Assembly: GCF_003095395.1 (NCBI RefSeq)
Contig: NZ_QEIJ01000002.1
Coordinates: forward strand, 310,001 to 374,000
Length of the DNA: 64,000 bases
Reading direction: 5' to 3'
Source of the DNA: Microbacterium sp. Gd 4-13
Lineage (GTDB): Bacteria > Actinomycetota > Actinomycetes > Actinomycetales > Microbacteriaceae
Of this stretch, positions 1 to 8,914 are shown one piece after another; position 1 is the stretch's first letter; each line of letters begins with the position of its first letter. A program made the position numbers and the translations under genes. Under the pieces are notes generated by a model, which ran no database searches, was not told where the DNA came from, and saw only the letters and a list, made by a program, of their open reading frames with translations.

Positions 1-219
<219 letters not shown>

Positions 220-223
<4 letters not shown>

Positions 224-468
224 TCGACGACCTCGATGCCCACGACGTCTTCGATGACGGAGTTGGACAGGATGCTGTCGGCGATCTCGCGAGCGGCCGC
301 GAGCGTCGCGTCGTCGACGGGTCCGTCGACGGCGAGTTCGAAGCGCTTGCCGATCCGGACGGACGAGAACCGCGTCTCTCCCTGGCGGGCGAGGGCGCCG
401 GCGACGGCCTTCCCCTGCGGGTCGAGCAGCTCGGCCTTGGGCATGACGTCGACGACGATGGTGGGCAT
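220..468 (-). CDS. purS: PurS, FGAM synthase small subunit
   Basis: The 82-residue PurS subunit of the three-part PurSQL enzyme holds PurL and PurQ together and helps channel ammonia. The length and the opening ([22 protein letters not shown]) fit the family, as does the C-terminal [15 protein letters not shown]. An in-frame extension upstream reaches about position 684, but ATG at 466-468 is chosen. It has a GGAG about 7 bases upstream on the minus strand and removes a non-conserved 72-residue leader that would cross the cebE promoter. The stop overlaps the purQ start by 4 nt. A TAGGAT hexamer about 40 bases upstream is a possible -10. Confidence 0.93.
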
Positions 469-541
469 TTCGGCTCCGAGTGTCGCGGGAAGAGGGGCAC
501 CGCCCATCCTACGGGCGCGGGGTCGCCCGCATCGAATGTCG

Positions 542-609
542 TGGGAGCGCTCCCTTGACGTGATGGGAGCGATCCCATACGGTGGCCTCGAGCAATGAGA
601 GCGCTCCCA
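542..609 (+). promoter_or_regulatory. Three tandem CebR operators around the cebEFG-bglC promoter
   Basis: Three near-identical palindromes are present: TGGGAGCGCTCCCT (542-555), TGGGAGCGATCCCA (564-577) and TGAGAGCGCTCCCA (596-609). They match the CebR/CelR box TGGGAGCGCTCCCA known from Streptomyces and Thermobifida. A promoter fits between them: -35 TTGACG (555-560), a 17-bp spacer and -10 TACGGT (578-583). The middle operator is exactly the spacer and the third covers the likely start of transcription. The cebR gene five genes downstream is the obvious regulator. No gene lies in 469-668. Confidence 0.9.
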
Positions 610-668
610 TGACCGCTTGCTCGCACCTGTTCCGATCATCGAAGACCCGAACACACCAGGAGTGAACC

Positions 669-1973
669 GTGAGATCACCTGCACTGCACCGCACCGCCAT
701 CGTCGCGGTGGCTCTGACGTCGTCCGCCCTCGTCCTCGCCGGCTGCTCCGGCGGCGGCTCGACCGGGGAGGGGGCCGACGGTGACATCACGCTGACGGTC
801 ACGACCTTCGGCACTTTCGGATACGAAGACCTCTACGCCGAGTACGAGGAGCTCAATCCGAACGTGAAGATCGAGGCGACGAACATCGACACCGGCGGCA
901 ACGCCCGCACCGACGCCTTCACCAAGATCGCCGCGGGCTCGGGCCTGTCGGATGTCGTCGCGCTCGAGGAGGGCTGGCTCGGCGCGATCATGGAGGTCTC
1001 CGACCAGTTCGCCGACCTCCGCGACTACGGCATCGAAGACCGCAAGGCCGACTGGGTCGACTGGAAGTACGCCCAGGGCACCGACCCGTCGGGCCGCGTC
1101 ATCGGCTACGGCACCGACATCGGCCCCGAGGGGCTCTGCTACAACAAGCCCGCCTTCGAGGCCGCCGGTCTCCCGACCGACCGCGAGGAAGTCGCCGCCC
1201 TGTTCGACGGCGACTGGGAGAACTACTTCGACATCGGCCGGCAGTACCACGAGGCCACCGGCAAGGCCTTCTACGACCACTCCGGGTTCGTCTGGAACGC
1301 GATGGTGAACCAGCTCGACGAGGGCTACTACACGAGCGACGGCGAACTCAACGTCGAGGGCAACGCCGAACTGCAGGAGCGCTTCGAGCTGCTCGGGGCG
1401 GCCACCGAGGGGGGCCTCTCAGCCGCGCAGACGGCGTGGGATTGGAACGGCGGCAAGTCGTTCCTCGACGGCACCTTCGCCACCTTCGTCTGCCCCGGCT
1501 GGATGCTCGGCACGATGCAGGGCTCGATCGAGGGCGCCGGCGGCACGGCCGACAACGGCTGGGACTTCGCCGACGCCTTCCCCGGGGGCCCCGCGAACTG
1601 GGGCGGCGCGTTCCTCGCGGTGTCCGAGACCTCGCAGCACAAGGAGGAGGCGGCCAAGCTCGCCGACTGGCTGACCCAGCCCGACCAGCAGGTGAAGCAG
1701 TCCGCCGCGGCGAACAACTTCCCGAGCACCGTGGCCGCCCAAGAGACCCTGGCCGCCGAGGCGACCCCGAACGAGTTCTTCGGCGACGCGCCGACCGGCG
1801 CGATCCTCGCCGAGCGCGCGAAGGGCGTTGTGGCGCAGTTCAAGGGCCCGGACGACTCGGTGATCCAGGAGAACGTCTTCGGCCCGGCGCTGAAGGCCCT
1901 CGACCTCGGCAACACCGACACGCAGGGCGCGTGGCAGCAGGCACAGGACCTCCTGAAGGAACTGGTCGGCTGA
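669..1973 (+). CDS. cebE: CebE-like sugar-binding lipoprotein of ABC importer
   Basis: This is the extracellular solute receptor of a CUT1-type ABC sugar importer, 434 residues. The signal peptide ends in a lipobox (LAGC, Cys26) for lipid anchoring, followed by a Gly/Ser-rich linker and a family 1 extracellular binding fold (TLTVTTFGTFGYEDL, then GWLGAIMEVSDQFADLRDYG). The GTG start has AGGAG at 658-662, seven bases upstream. Specificity for cellobiose or cello-oligosaccharides is inferred from the CebR boxes in front and the GH1 beta-glucosidase behind, not from the protein itself. It is the first gene of cebEFG-bglC-cebR. A strong hairpin follows at 1985-2024 before cebF. Confidence 0.88.
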   Translation: MRSPALHRTAIVAVALTSSALVLAGCSGGGSTGEGADGDITLTVTTFGTFGYEDLYAEYEELNPNVKIEATNIDTGGNARTDAFTKIAAGSGLSDVVALEEGWLGAIMEVSDQFADLRDYGIEDRKADWVDWKYAQGTDPSGRVIGYGTDIGPEGLCYNKPAFEAAGLPTDREEVAALFDGDWENYFDIGRQYHEATGKAFYDHSGFVWNAMVNQLDEGYYTSDGELNVEGNAELQERFELLGAATEGGLSAAQTAWDWNGGKSFLDGTFATFVCPGWMLGTMQGSIEGAGGTADNGWDFADAFPGGPANWGGAFLAVSETSQHKEEAAKLADWLTQPDQQVKQSAAANNFPSTVAAQETLAAEATPNEFFGDAPTGAILAERAKGVVAQFKGPDDSVIQENVFGPALKALDLGNTDTQGAWQQAQDLLKELVG

Positions 1974-1984
1974 TCCGTCTCGGA

Positions 1985-2024
1985 GGTCGGGGCCTGCTCG
2001 CATCGCGCGCGGCGGGCCCCGACC
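1985..2024 (+). terminator. Hairpin between cebE and cebF (probable attenuator or mRNA stabiliser)
   Basis: GGTCGGGGCC (1985-1994) pairs perfectly with GGCCCCGACC (2015-2024) around a 20-nt loop. There is no U-run, so full termination is doubtful. Hairpins at this place are known to raise receptor mRNA over permease mRNA in ABC operons, and that role is inferred here. Confidence 0.6.
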
Positions 2025-2046
2025 CCCGCCAGCGAGAGGACCCCTC

Positions 2047-3096
2047 ATGACCGCCACACTGCCATCGGTGGATGCTTCCCCCACCGCCCCCGCGCCACGC
2101 CGCCCGGCCCCGCACCATCGCCCCGCGTGGCGGATGCGCCTGTCGAAGGCCGATCAGAAGGGCGCTCCCTACCTCTACATCGCCCCGTTCTTCCTCCTGT
2201 TCGGACTCGTCGGGCTCTTCCCGCTCGTCTACACGCTCGTCGTCTCGCTGTACGACTGGGACCTCTTGAAGGGACAGGGCGACTTCGTCGGGCTCGGAAA
2301 CTTCGTCGAGATCCTCACCGACGGCATGTTCTGGAACTCGGTGTTCAACACCGTCAGCATCTTCCTGCTGTCGGCCATCCCGCAGCTGGCAGTCGCCCTC
2401 GTCGTCGCGTACCTCCTCGACCGGGGTCTGCGCGCCCCCACCTTCTGGCGGATGAGCGTGCTCGTGCCGTTCGTCGTCACCCCCGTGGCCACCGCGTTGA
2501 TCTTCTCGAGCATCTTCAACGACGCCGACGGCCTCGCCAACAACCTGCTGAACCTCTTCGGCATCGCCGATCAGGCCTGGAAGCAGGACCGCTACCTCAG
2601 CCACCTCGCGATCGCGATCATGGTCAACTTCCGCTGGACCGGATACAACGCCCTCATCCTCCTGGCCGCGATGCAGGCGGTACCGCGCGACCTGTACGAG
2701 TCGGCGGCGATCGACGGTGCGGGTCCGGTGCGACGGTTCTTCTCCATCACCATCCCGACCATCCGCCCGACCCTCATCTTCGTGATCATCACCGCCACGA
2801 TCGGGGGGCTGCAGATCTTCGCCGAGCCCCGCCTGTTCGACGTCTCCACGGCCGGCGGCATCGGCGGCAGCGACCGGCAATTCCAGACCACCGTGCTGTT
2901 CCTGTGGGAGCTGGCGTTCTTCCGTCGCAACCTCGGCGAGGCCTCGGCGGTGGCGTGGCTGCTGTTCCTCCTCATCGTCGGCTTCGGCCTCGTCAACTTC
3001 CTCATCGCGCGACGCATCTCCACCGGCGATGCGCGCGTCTCACGCCGTGCGCGACGGGCCGCCGCCCGCCGCGAGAAGACAGGAGCGTCGTCATGA
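2047..3096 (+). CDS. cebF: CebF-like ABC sugar permease (MalF type)
   Basis: This is a membrane subunit of the cellobiose importer, 349 residues. A proline- and arginine-rich cytoplasmic N-terminus of about 40 residues is followed by six predicted membrane helices. The ATPase-contacting EAA loop is visible (YESAAIDGAGPVRRFF, around residues 218-233). The ATG has GAGAGGA 7-8 bases upstream. Its stop overlaps the cebG start as ATGA (3093-3096). The operon has no ATPase gene. In actinobacteria this type uses a shared MsiK-like ATPase encoded elsewhere, which is the likely explanation here. Confidence 0.9.
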   Translation: MTATLPSVDASPTAPAPRRPAPHHRPAWRMRLSKADQKGAPYLYIAPFFLLFGLVGLFPLVYTLVVSLYDWDLLKGQGDFVGLGNFVEILTDGMFWNSVFNTVSIFLLSAIPQLAVALVVAYLLDRGLRAPTFWRMSVLVPFVVTPVATALIFSSIFNDADGLANNLLNLFGIADQAWKQDRYLSHLAIAIMVNFRWTGYNALILLAAMQAVPRDLYESAAIDGAGPVRRFFSITIPTIRPTLIFVIITATIGGLQIFAEPRLFDVSTAGGIGGSDRQFQTTVLFLWELAFFRRNLGEASAVAWLLFLLIVGFGLVNFLIARRISTGDARVSRRARRAAARREKTGASS

Positions 3097-4022
3097 GCGT
3101 CGTCGTGCCCGAACCCCTCCCCGCCGTGCAGGTCGACGCGCTCGACACCGACCCGCCCCGCCGACCCGGTCGGGGGCGCCGCCCGCGCGAGACGGGTACG
3201 GCCGGCATCGGCAGCCGCCCCGGATTCCTCACCTACGGCCTCCTGGCCGCGTTCATCATCGGCAGCGTCTACCCGCTCTGGTGGTCGGTGGTCGTCGCCT
3301 CCGGAACCAACGCCACCCGCGGTGAGACCCTGCCGCTCGTCCCGGGTGGGAACTTCCTCGCCAACGCGGCCACCGTGCTCGATGCGATCCCGTTCTGGCT
3401 GGCGCTGGGCAACTCCGTGCTCATCTCGGCGATCATCACGCTCTCGGTGGTGACGTTCTCCACGATCGCGGGCTACGCGTTCGCGAAGCTGCGCTTTCGC
3501 GGTCGAAACGGTCTGATGCTCTTCGTGATCGCGACCATGGCGATCCCCACGCAGCTCGGCATCATCCCGCTGTTCATGGTGATGCGCGAGCTCGGGTGGA
3601 CCGGCACGATCGGCGCGGTCATCGTGCCGACGCTCGTCACCGCCTTCGGTGTCTTCTTCATGCGGCAGTACCTCGTCGACGTCATCCCCGACGAGCTGAT
3701 CGAGGCGGCGCGAATGGACGGCGCGAACCAGTTCCGCACGTTCCTGACGGTGGGGCTGCCCGCGGCCCGGCCGGCCATGGCGATCCTCGGACTGTTCACC
3801 TTCATGACGGCATGGACCGACTACCTCTGGCCCCTCATCGTGCTCAGCCCCCAGAACCCGACCCTGCAGACGGCGCTCAGCCAGCTGCAGTCCGGCTACT
3901 ACATCGACTACTCGATCGTGCTGGCGGGAGCGGTCATGGCGACCCTTCCGTTGCTGGTGCTCTTCGTCCTCGCGGGGAAGCAATTGATCAGTGGGATCAT
4001 GGCCGGGGCGGTAAAAGGATGA
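3093..4022 (+). CDS. cebG: CebG-like ABC sugar permease (MalG type)
   Basis: The second membrane subunit has 309 residues. The cytoplasmic N-terminus (about 45 residues, rich in Pro and Arg) precedes the membrane core, and the EAA loop is IEAARMDGANQFRTFL. The end, KQLISGIMAGAVKG, is the usual MalG-family C-terminus. The start is the ATG at 3093 that overlaps the cebF stop. A longer in-frame opening from 2127 is only a cebF shadow. The stop overlaps the first possible bglC start by 4 nt, so cebF, cebG and bglC are probably translated together. Confidence 0.9.
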   Translation: MSVVVPEPLPAVQVDALDTDPPRRPGRGRRPRETGTAGIGSRPGFLTYGLLAAFIIGSVYPLWWSVVVASGTNATRGETLPLVPGGNFLANAATVLDAIPFWLALGNSVLISAIITLSVVTFSTIAGYAFAKLRFRGRNGLMLFVIATMAIPTQLGIIPLFMVMRELGWTGTIGAVIVPTLVTAFGVFFMRQYLVDVIPDELIEAARMDGANQFRTFLTVGLPAARPAMAILGLFTFMTAWTDYLWPLIVLSPQNPTLQTALSQLQSGYYIDYSIVLAGAVMATLPLLVLFVLAGKQLISGIMAGAVKG

Positions 4023-5545
4023 CCGTGACCGTTTCGACGCCCCGACCGATGGGATCCCGCTCCATGACCCTCACCGACGCCACCACCGCAACGCCGCTGC
4101 GGCCTTTTCCCGCCGACTTCCTGTTCGGCGCGGCGACCGCCGCCTACCAGATCGAGGGCGCCGCGGCCGAGGACGGCCGACGCGACTCGATCTGGGATGC
4201 GTTCGCGCGAGTGCCCGGTGCCGTCATCAACGGCGACAACGGAGACGTGGCCTGCGACCACTACCACCGGTACCGCGACGACGTGGCGATGATGAAGCGT
4301 CTCGGTCTCCAGACGTATCGCTTCTCGACGTCGTGGTCGCGCGTGCGTCCCGACGGGGGAGCGCTGAACCCGAAGGGCGTCGACTTCTACGAGCGTCTCG
4401 TCGATGAACTGCTCGCGGCCGACATCCTGCCCTGGCTGACGCTGTACCACTGGGACCTCCCGCAGGCCCTCCAGGAGGAGGGCGGGTGGGCGAACCGCGA
4501 CACCGCCGAGAAGTTCACCGAGTACGCCCTCGACATGCACGACGCCCTCGGCGACCGGGTCGGGGTCTGGACGACGCTCAACGAGCCCTGGTGCTCGTCG
4601 TTCCTCAGCTACACCGCGGGCATCCACGCGCCGGGTCACTTCTCGACGGGTGAGGGGATGCTGGCGTCCCACCACCTGCTGCTGGGCCACGGTCAGGCCG
4701 TGCGCGAACTGCGTGCGCGCGACGCCTCGCTCAACCTCGGTCTCACGCTCAACCTCACGGTCGCCGATCCCGTGGATCCCACGGTCGCGGCCGACGTCGA
4801 CGCCGCCCGCCGCATCGACGGGCAGTTCAACCGGTGGTTCCTCGACCCCGTGTTCCGGGGTGCGTATCCGGCCGACATCGTCGAGGACTTCCGCCGCGTC
4901 GACGCCGAGGCCGTCACGACATGGGAGGCGGCGGTGCGGCCGGGCGACCTCGAGATCATCTCGACCCCGATCGAGACCCTCGGTGTGAACTACTACCACG
5001 GCGAGTTCGTCGGTGGCACTCCGCCCGTTGCCGCGCCGGGCGGCGGAGACGCGCCGACCGACCGCGTCACCCGATCGCCGTTCCCGTCGATCGACGGGAT
5101 CTACTGGCACGACCGGGGTCTTCCCCGCACCCCGATGAACTGGGAGGTGCAGCCCGAAGGGCTCACCCGTCTCCTGCGTCGCGTCGGCGAGGAGTACTCG
5201 GCCGCCGCGGGCACGGCGCTGTTCGTCACCGAGAACGGCGCCGCCTACGACGACGAACCGGTCGTGGAGGACGGCGAGCGCCGCGTGCACGATGGCGGCC
5301 GGGCCGATTTCGTCAGCGCCCACCTGGGCGCCGTGCTCGACGCGATCGAGCACGGCGTCGACGTGCGCGGCTATTTCTACTGGTCGCTGTTGGACAACTT
5401 CGAGTGGGCGTGGGGCTACGAGAAGCGGTTCGGCATCGTGCGCGTCGACTACGACACCCAGGAACGGACGCTGAAGGATTCGGCGCTCCAGTACAGTCGC
5501 ATCATCGCCGCGCGCGCGCTCGAGGGCTTTCCCGCGTCCTCGTAG
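4019..5545 (+). CDS. bglC: GH1 beta-glucosidase
   Basis: This glycoside hydrolase family 1 enzyme splits imported cellobiose or other beta-glucosides to glucose in the cytoplasm (no signal peptide). It has 508 residues from the ATG at 4019. The family start motif FPADFLFGAATAAYQIEG is clear, and the two catalytic glutamates are present: acid/base in TLNEP (E189) and nucleophile in VTENG (E405). The start is uncertain. ATG 4019 overlaps the cebG stop as ATGA, while ATG 4064 is nearer the usual distance from the family motif. The enzyme core is unaffected either way. Confidence 0.93.
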   Translation: MTVTVSTPRPMGSRSMTLTDATTATPLRPFPADFLFGAATAAYQIEGAAAEDGRRDSIWDAFARVPGAVINGDNGDVACDHYHRYRDDVAMMKRLGLQTYRFSTSWSRVRPDGGALNPKGVDFYERLVDELLAADILPWLTLYHWDLPQALQEEGGWANRDTAEKFTEYALDMHDALGDRVGVWTTLNEPWCSSFLSYTAGIHAPGHFSTGEGMLASHHLLLGHGQAVRELRARDASLNLGLTLNLTVADPVDPTVAADVDAARRIDGQFNRWFLDPVFRGAYPADIVEDFRRVDAEAVTTWEAAVRPGDLEIISTPIETLGVNYYHGEFVGGTPPVAAPGGGDAPTDRVTRSPFPSIDGIYWHDRGLPRTPMNWEVQPEGLTRLLRRVGEEYSAAAGTALFVTENGAAYDDEPVVEDGERRVHDGGRADFVSAHLGAVLDAIEHGVDVRGYFYWSLLDNFEWAWGYEKRFGIVRVDYDTQERTLKDSALQYSRIIAARALEGFPASS

Positions 5546-5573
5546 CACTCTCCGCCGGTCGGGGAGGAATGTC

Positions 5574-6575
5574 ATGGTCATCAGTGCGTCGACCATCGAA
5601 GAGGTCGCGGCGCGCGCCGGGGTGTCGCGCTCGACCGTCTCGCGCGTCGTCAACGGCTCGCCCGCGGTCTCGGAGGTCGCCCGGGAGTCGGTCCGTCGTG
5701 CGATCGACGATCTCAACTACGTGCCGAATCGGGCGGCGCGCGCGCTCGCGAGCCGGCACAGCCAGGCGATCGCGCTCGTCGTCCCGGAGGATACGGCGAG
5801 GTTCTTCGGCGACCCGTTCTTCGCGGCGGTCGTCTCGGGTATCCAGGCGCGATTGGCGAGCACCGACTACATCCTCAACGTGATCCTCGCCACGGGCGAT
5901 CCGGGCGACAAGACCACCGGGTACCTCCGCAGCGGCAGCGTCGACGGCGCGATCATCGTCTCCCACCACGACAACGACACCTTCATCGACCGCATCGCCG
6001 GGGCGATCCCCGTCGTCTACGGCGGGCGACGCGTTCGCGTGCGCGAAGAGGACCACGTCGTCGACAGCGACAACGTCGGCGGTGGCCGCGCGGCCACCGA
6101 GCACCTCCTCGAGCGGGGCCGGCGGCGCATCGCGACCATCACGGGGCCGCCGTCGATGCGCTCCTCGCTCGACCGGCTCGACGGGTTCCGCGCCGTGCTC
6201 GACGACGCAGGGCTCTCACCCGTGGCCGTCGAGGACGGCGACTTCTCGGAGGACGGCGGAGCCGCCGCGATGCGCCGCATCCTCGCGAGCGGGCACGGGG
6301 TCGATGCGGTCTTCGCCGCGAGCGACCTCATGGCGCGCGGCGCACTGCGGGTGCTGCGCGACGCCGGGCTCGCGGTGCCCGACGACGTGGCCGTCGTGGG
6401 CTTTGACGATTCGATGATCGCAGCGACGACCTCCCCGGCCCTGACGACCATCCGTCAGCCCTCGCGCGGTCAGGGCGAACGCCTCGTCGAGATCCTCCTC
6501 GAGATCCTCCGAGGCGGTGCGCCCGAGCACGCCACCGTCCTTCCGATCGAGCTCGTGGTGCGCGCGTCGACCTGA
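5574..6575 (+). CDS. cebR: CebR-like LacI-family repressor of cellobiose uptake
   Basis: This LacI/GalR transcription factor has 333 residues. The N-terminal helix-turn-helix is STIEEVAARAGVSRSTVSRVVNGS, followed by a hinge (RAARALASR) and a periplasmic-binding-like effector domain. GGGAGGAA at 5562-5569 fixes the start. It is the last gene of the ceb operon and so is probably autoregulated through the boxes at 542-609. In Streptomyces CebR the effector is cellobiose, and the same is inferred here from the identical operator sequence and the bglC neighbour. Confidence 0.88.
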   Translation: MVISASTIEEVAARAGVSRSTVSRVVNGSPAVSEVARESVRRAIDDLNYVPNRAARALASRHSQAIALVVPEDTARFFGDPFFAAVVSGIQARLASTDYILNVILATGDPGDKTTGYLRSGSVDGAIIVSHHDNDTFIDRIAGAIPVVYGGRRVRVREEDHVVDSDNVGGGRAATEHLLERGRRRIATITGPPSMRSSLDRLDGFRAVLDDAGLSPVAVEDGDFSEDGGAAAMRRILASGHGVDAVFAASDLMARGALRVLRDAGLAVPDDVAVVGFDDSMIAATTSPALTTIRQPSRGQGERLVEILLEILRGGAPEHATVLPIELVVRAST

Positions 6576-6589
6576 CCCGCGTCGGTCAG
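6572..6589. terminator. Small symmetric hairpin spanning two convergent stop codons
   Basis: CTGACC (6572-6577) and GGTCAG (6584-6589) form a 6-bp stem with a 6-nt loop. Each arm contains one of the two facing TGA stops (cebR and the Eis-like gene). It could end transcription weakly in both directions; there is no U-run. Confidence 0.35.
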
Positions 6590-7896
6590 AACCAGGTCGT
6601 GAGCACCGGCTGGCGCGCAGAACGCAGCAGGCCGTCGGAGGCCGCCGCGTCGCCGGGGGCGCGCTCGGTGATGCGTCCGGCCGCGGCGAGGGTCGCCGCC
6701 GAGACGCCGCCGAACAGGAGCGGTGCGAGCAGGTCGACCGGAAGGTCGATGAGCGGGCCGGTGGATGCTTCGCCCTGCGACACCTGCGCCGTGCCCGCCG
6801 AATCCGTCTCGATCGAGAAGACGCCGTCGGCGAACCCGAGCGGGTCGTGCACGCGCAGGGTGAGGGAGCCCGCCCCGCCGTACGTGCGCGAGCCCAGCAC
6901 GGCGGGCGCGTCGAGCACGCGCGCCCACAGATGCTCGCGCAGCTCGAGGGTGCGGATCATGCGCGGGTTCGCCACGAGCCAGGTCAGCGGTTCGTCGGTC
7001 GAACGCAGCGACGCCTTGAGCGTGCCGATGAGGTCGAGTTCGAACAGGTAGCGCCAGAGCGCGCGGTAGGCGTCGTCGGTGGTCGTCGCAAGGTAGTCGA
7101 CCTCGAGGATCTGCGCCGACCAGTCGTGCGGGTCTTCGCTCACGTGGTAGACGCCGAGCCCTCGAGGCGTGCCCGACTCGTCGTCGTAGCGCACGAAGCG
7201 GCGCTTGCGGCGCTCGGTGGCGTCGGAGGGGGCGCCGAAGAGGCGGTCGAACCGGTGCCCGACGATGCCGACGTCGCCGGGCGTCGCCCGACGAGCCTCG
7301 TCGAAGAGCGTGCGAGCGGTCGTCATGGCGATGTCGCGGCTGACCAGCTGCACGCGCCCCGGGGCGTCGGCGCCGACCCAGCCCGCGCGGCGCACGTCGA
7401 CCTCGAACCGGCTCGCCCAGGTGACGGGGCCGAAGCCGTACCGACCGTAGATCGTCGCCTCCGACACCGTGAGCACGGCCATCGGCAGCCCCGCTTCGAC
7501 GGCGGTGCGCAGCTCACCCTCGAGCATGGCCCGCGCGATGCCCCGGCGTCGGTGGGTCGGTGCGACGGTGACCGCGCTGATCGCCCACGCGTCGACCTCC
7601 CCGCCGGGGAGGGTGACGGGGGCGGGCCAGCCGGCGACCGTCGCGATCGGGATCGCGGGATCGGCGAGGGTGTCGTCGAAGACGCCGACGGTGCGCTGCA
7701 GCACGAAGTCGTCGCGCAGCTCGGCGAGGAACTCGTCGGTCGGAGCGCCGTCGTGGAAGCCGCGCGCGTCGGCTTCGACCCAGGCGCGGACGGCGGCGTC
7801 GTCGGAGGCGTCGATCGCGGACATCCGCAGACCGCGACCGGCCAGCGCGGCGGTCGACGTCGGGTCGGCGGGAAGGGTGGTGATCTCGGCGGGCAT
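6586..7896 (-). CDS. Eis-like GNAT N-acetyltransferase
   Basis: This 436-residue protein has the Eis architecture: an N-terminal GNAT domain with the acetyl-CoA loop (VAPTHRRRGIARAML, residues 111-125), a second degenerate GNAT domain, and a C-terminal sterol-carrier-like domain. The Eis active-site pair is present: a tyrosine in ATIYGRYGFG (about Y150) and the free carboxylate of a C-terminal phenylalanine (TTWF end). Mycobacterial Eis acetylates amines of aminoglycosides and peptides. The substrate here is unknown. A minus-strand TAGGCT hexamer (7903-7908) ends six bases before the ATG, so the mRNA is probably leaderless. Confidence 0.88.
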   Translation of the reverse strand: MPAEITTLPADPTSTAALAGRGLRMSAIDASDDAAVRAWVEADARGFHDGAPTDEFLAELRDDFVLQRTVGVFDDTLADPAIPIATVAGWPAPVTLPGGEVDAWAISAVTVAPTHRRRGIARAMLEGELRTAVEAGLPMAVLTVSEATIYGRYGFGPVTWASRFEVDVRRAGWVGADAPGRVQLVSRDIAMTTARTLFDEARRATPGDVGIVGHRFDRLFGAPSDATERRKRRFVRYDDESGTPRGLGVYHVSEDPHDWSAQILEVDYLATTTDDAYRALWRYLFELDLIGTLKASLRSTDEPLTWLVANPRMIRTLELREHLWARVLDAPAVLGSRTYGGAGSLTLRVHDPLGFADGVFSIETDSAGTAQVSQGEASTGPLIDLPVDLLAPLLFGGVSAATLAAAGRITERAPGDAAASDGLLRSARQPVLTTWF

Positions 7897-7931
7897 TCCC
7901 CGAGCCTAGCCGCGGGGCCTGCGCCGCTCCA

Positions 7932-7960
7932 GGGCGGCCGGCGGAGCCCGCCGGCCGCCC
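7932..7960 (-). terminator. Strong GC hairpin after the NmrA-family gene
   Basis: A perfect 13-bp stem (7932-7944 with 7948-7960) and a 3-nt loop lie seven bases past the stop at 7967 and before the leaderless promoter of the next gene. No U-run follows. In high-GC actinobacteria such hairpins are accepted as likely terminators. Confidence 0.7.
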
Positions 7961-7966
7961 CGCGGG

Positions 7967-8821
7967 TCAGACGAGCGGGCGCAGACCCGCGACGAGCGGC
8001 GTCGTCGGACGCCCGATGAGGCGCGTCAGCGTGCCGTCGGCATCGGCGAGGGCTCCGTCGCGGATGCCCGCCTCGAGCGCGGTCACGAAGCCGATCGTGC
8101 CGGCGTCGAGGCCCGCCGCCTCGAGGGCCGCGCTCTGCTCCTGCGTCGTCAGCGGCTGGTAGGCGACGGGGCGGCCGGTGATCTCGGCGGCGGCCGCGGC
8201 GAAGTCGTCGAACGTCCAGCTCGTGTCGCCGCTGAGTTCGTAGACCTCGCCGACGTGTCCGTCTTCGAGGAGCACGACCGCTGCCGCGTCGGCGAAGTCG
8301 GCCCGGGTGGCGGACGCGATGTGGCCGTCGCCCACGCTCGACGCCACGACGCCGGTCTCGGCGGCCCGTGCGAGGTCGGCGGCGTAGTTCTCGGTGTACC
8401 AGTTGTTGCGGAGGATCACGGCGGGGAGCCCCGACGCGGCGATCGCCCGTTCGGTGTCCTGGTGCTCGGGGGCGAGCGGCAGCACCGACGTGTCGGCGTG
8501 GGCGAGGCTCGTGTAGACGAACTTCGACACGTTTGCGGCGACGGCGGCGTCGATGACCGCCTGGTGCTGCGCCGTACGCTGGCCGATCTCCGACCCGGAG
8601 ATGAGCAGCACCGTGTCGACGCCCTCGAGCGACGACGCGACGGTCGCGGGCGCCGAGTAGTCGAGCGCCCTGACGGTCACGTCGCGGGCGGCGAGGTCGG
8701 CGGCCTTGGCCGTGTCGCGCGCGCCGGCGACGATGCTGTGCGGTTCGGCTCCGCGGGCGAGGAGGCTGTCGATGACGAGGCGGCCGAGGTGCCCGGTCGC
8801 GCCGGTGACGAGGATGGTCAT
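7967..8821 (-). CDS. NmrA-family NAD(P)H:quinone oxidoreductase (QOR2/YtfG type)
   Basis: This atypical short-chain dehydrogenase has 284 residues. The Rossmann motif is TGATGHLG (residues 6-13), followed by a QOR2-like middle part (RNNWYTENYAADL, then GDTSWTFDDFAAAAAEITGRP). Relatives reduce quinones with NAD(P)H and protect against electrophile or quinone stress. The long upstream in-frame extension is dropped because ATG 8821 has AAAGG eight bases upstream and starts directly with the MTILVTGATG core. The gene is divergent from an HxlR regulator, as with E. coli ytfG/ytfH, so quinone- or electrophile-inducible expression is likely. Confidence 0.85.
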   Translation of the reverse strand: MTILVTGATGHLGRLVIDSLLARGAEPHSIVAGARDTAKAADLAARDVTVRALDYSAPATVASSLEGVDTVLLISGSEIGQRTAQHQAVIDAAVAANVSKFVYTSLAHADTSVLPLAPEHQDTERAIAASGLPAVILRNNWYTENYAADLARAAETGVVASSVGDGHIASATRADFADAAAVVLLEDGHVGEVYELSGDTSWTFDDFAAAAAEITGRPVAYQPLTTQEQSAALEAAGLDAGTIGFVTALEAGIRDGALADADGTLTRLIGRPTTPLVAGLRPLV

Positions 8822-8886
8822 GGGGTGCCTTTCGTGTGTGGACACGAGCAAGAACCGACGGATGCGGAGAAACCATCCCTCACGGA

Positions 8887-8910
8887 GGTACCCACTTTTG
8901 CGTAAGGTAC
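8887..8910. promoter_or_regulatory. Shared promoter region with inverted repeat between quinone reductase and HxlR gene
   Basis: The inverted repeat GTACC (8888-8892) ... GGTAC (8906-8910) lies between the divergent genes. It overlaps the probable -10 TAAGGT (8903-8908) of the HxlR gene, whose start follows six bases later (leaderless). This is a good candidate HxlR operator. The arms are short, so confidence is moderate. Confidence 0.5.
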
Positions 8911-8914
8911 TGGC

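Noticed and set aside
236..598. A plus-strand frame over purS and the cebE promoter
   Set aside because: It is antisense to purS and runs through all three CebR boxes; no domain seen.
2047..4022. Loss of an ABC ATPase gene from the ceb operon
   Set aside because: Actinobacterial CUT1 importers normally lack a local ATPase and share MsiK; the ARH operon is the same.
3908..5716. A 602-residue minus-strand frame across bglC and cebR
   Set aside because: Composition is low-complexity Arg/Val/Asp-rich and it covers the GH1 catalytic motifs on the other strand.
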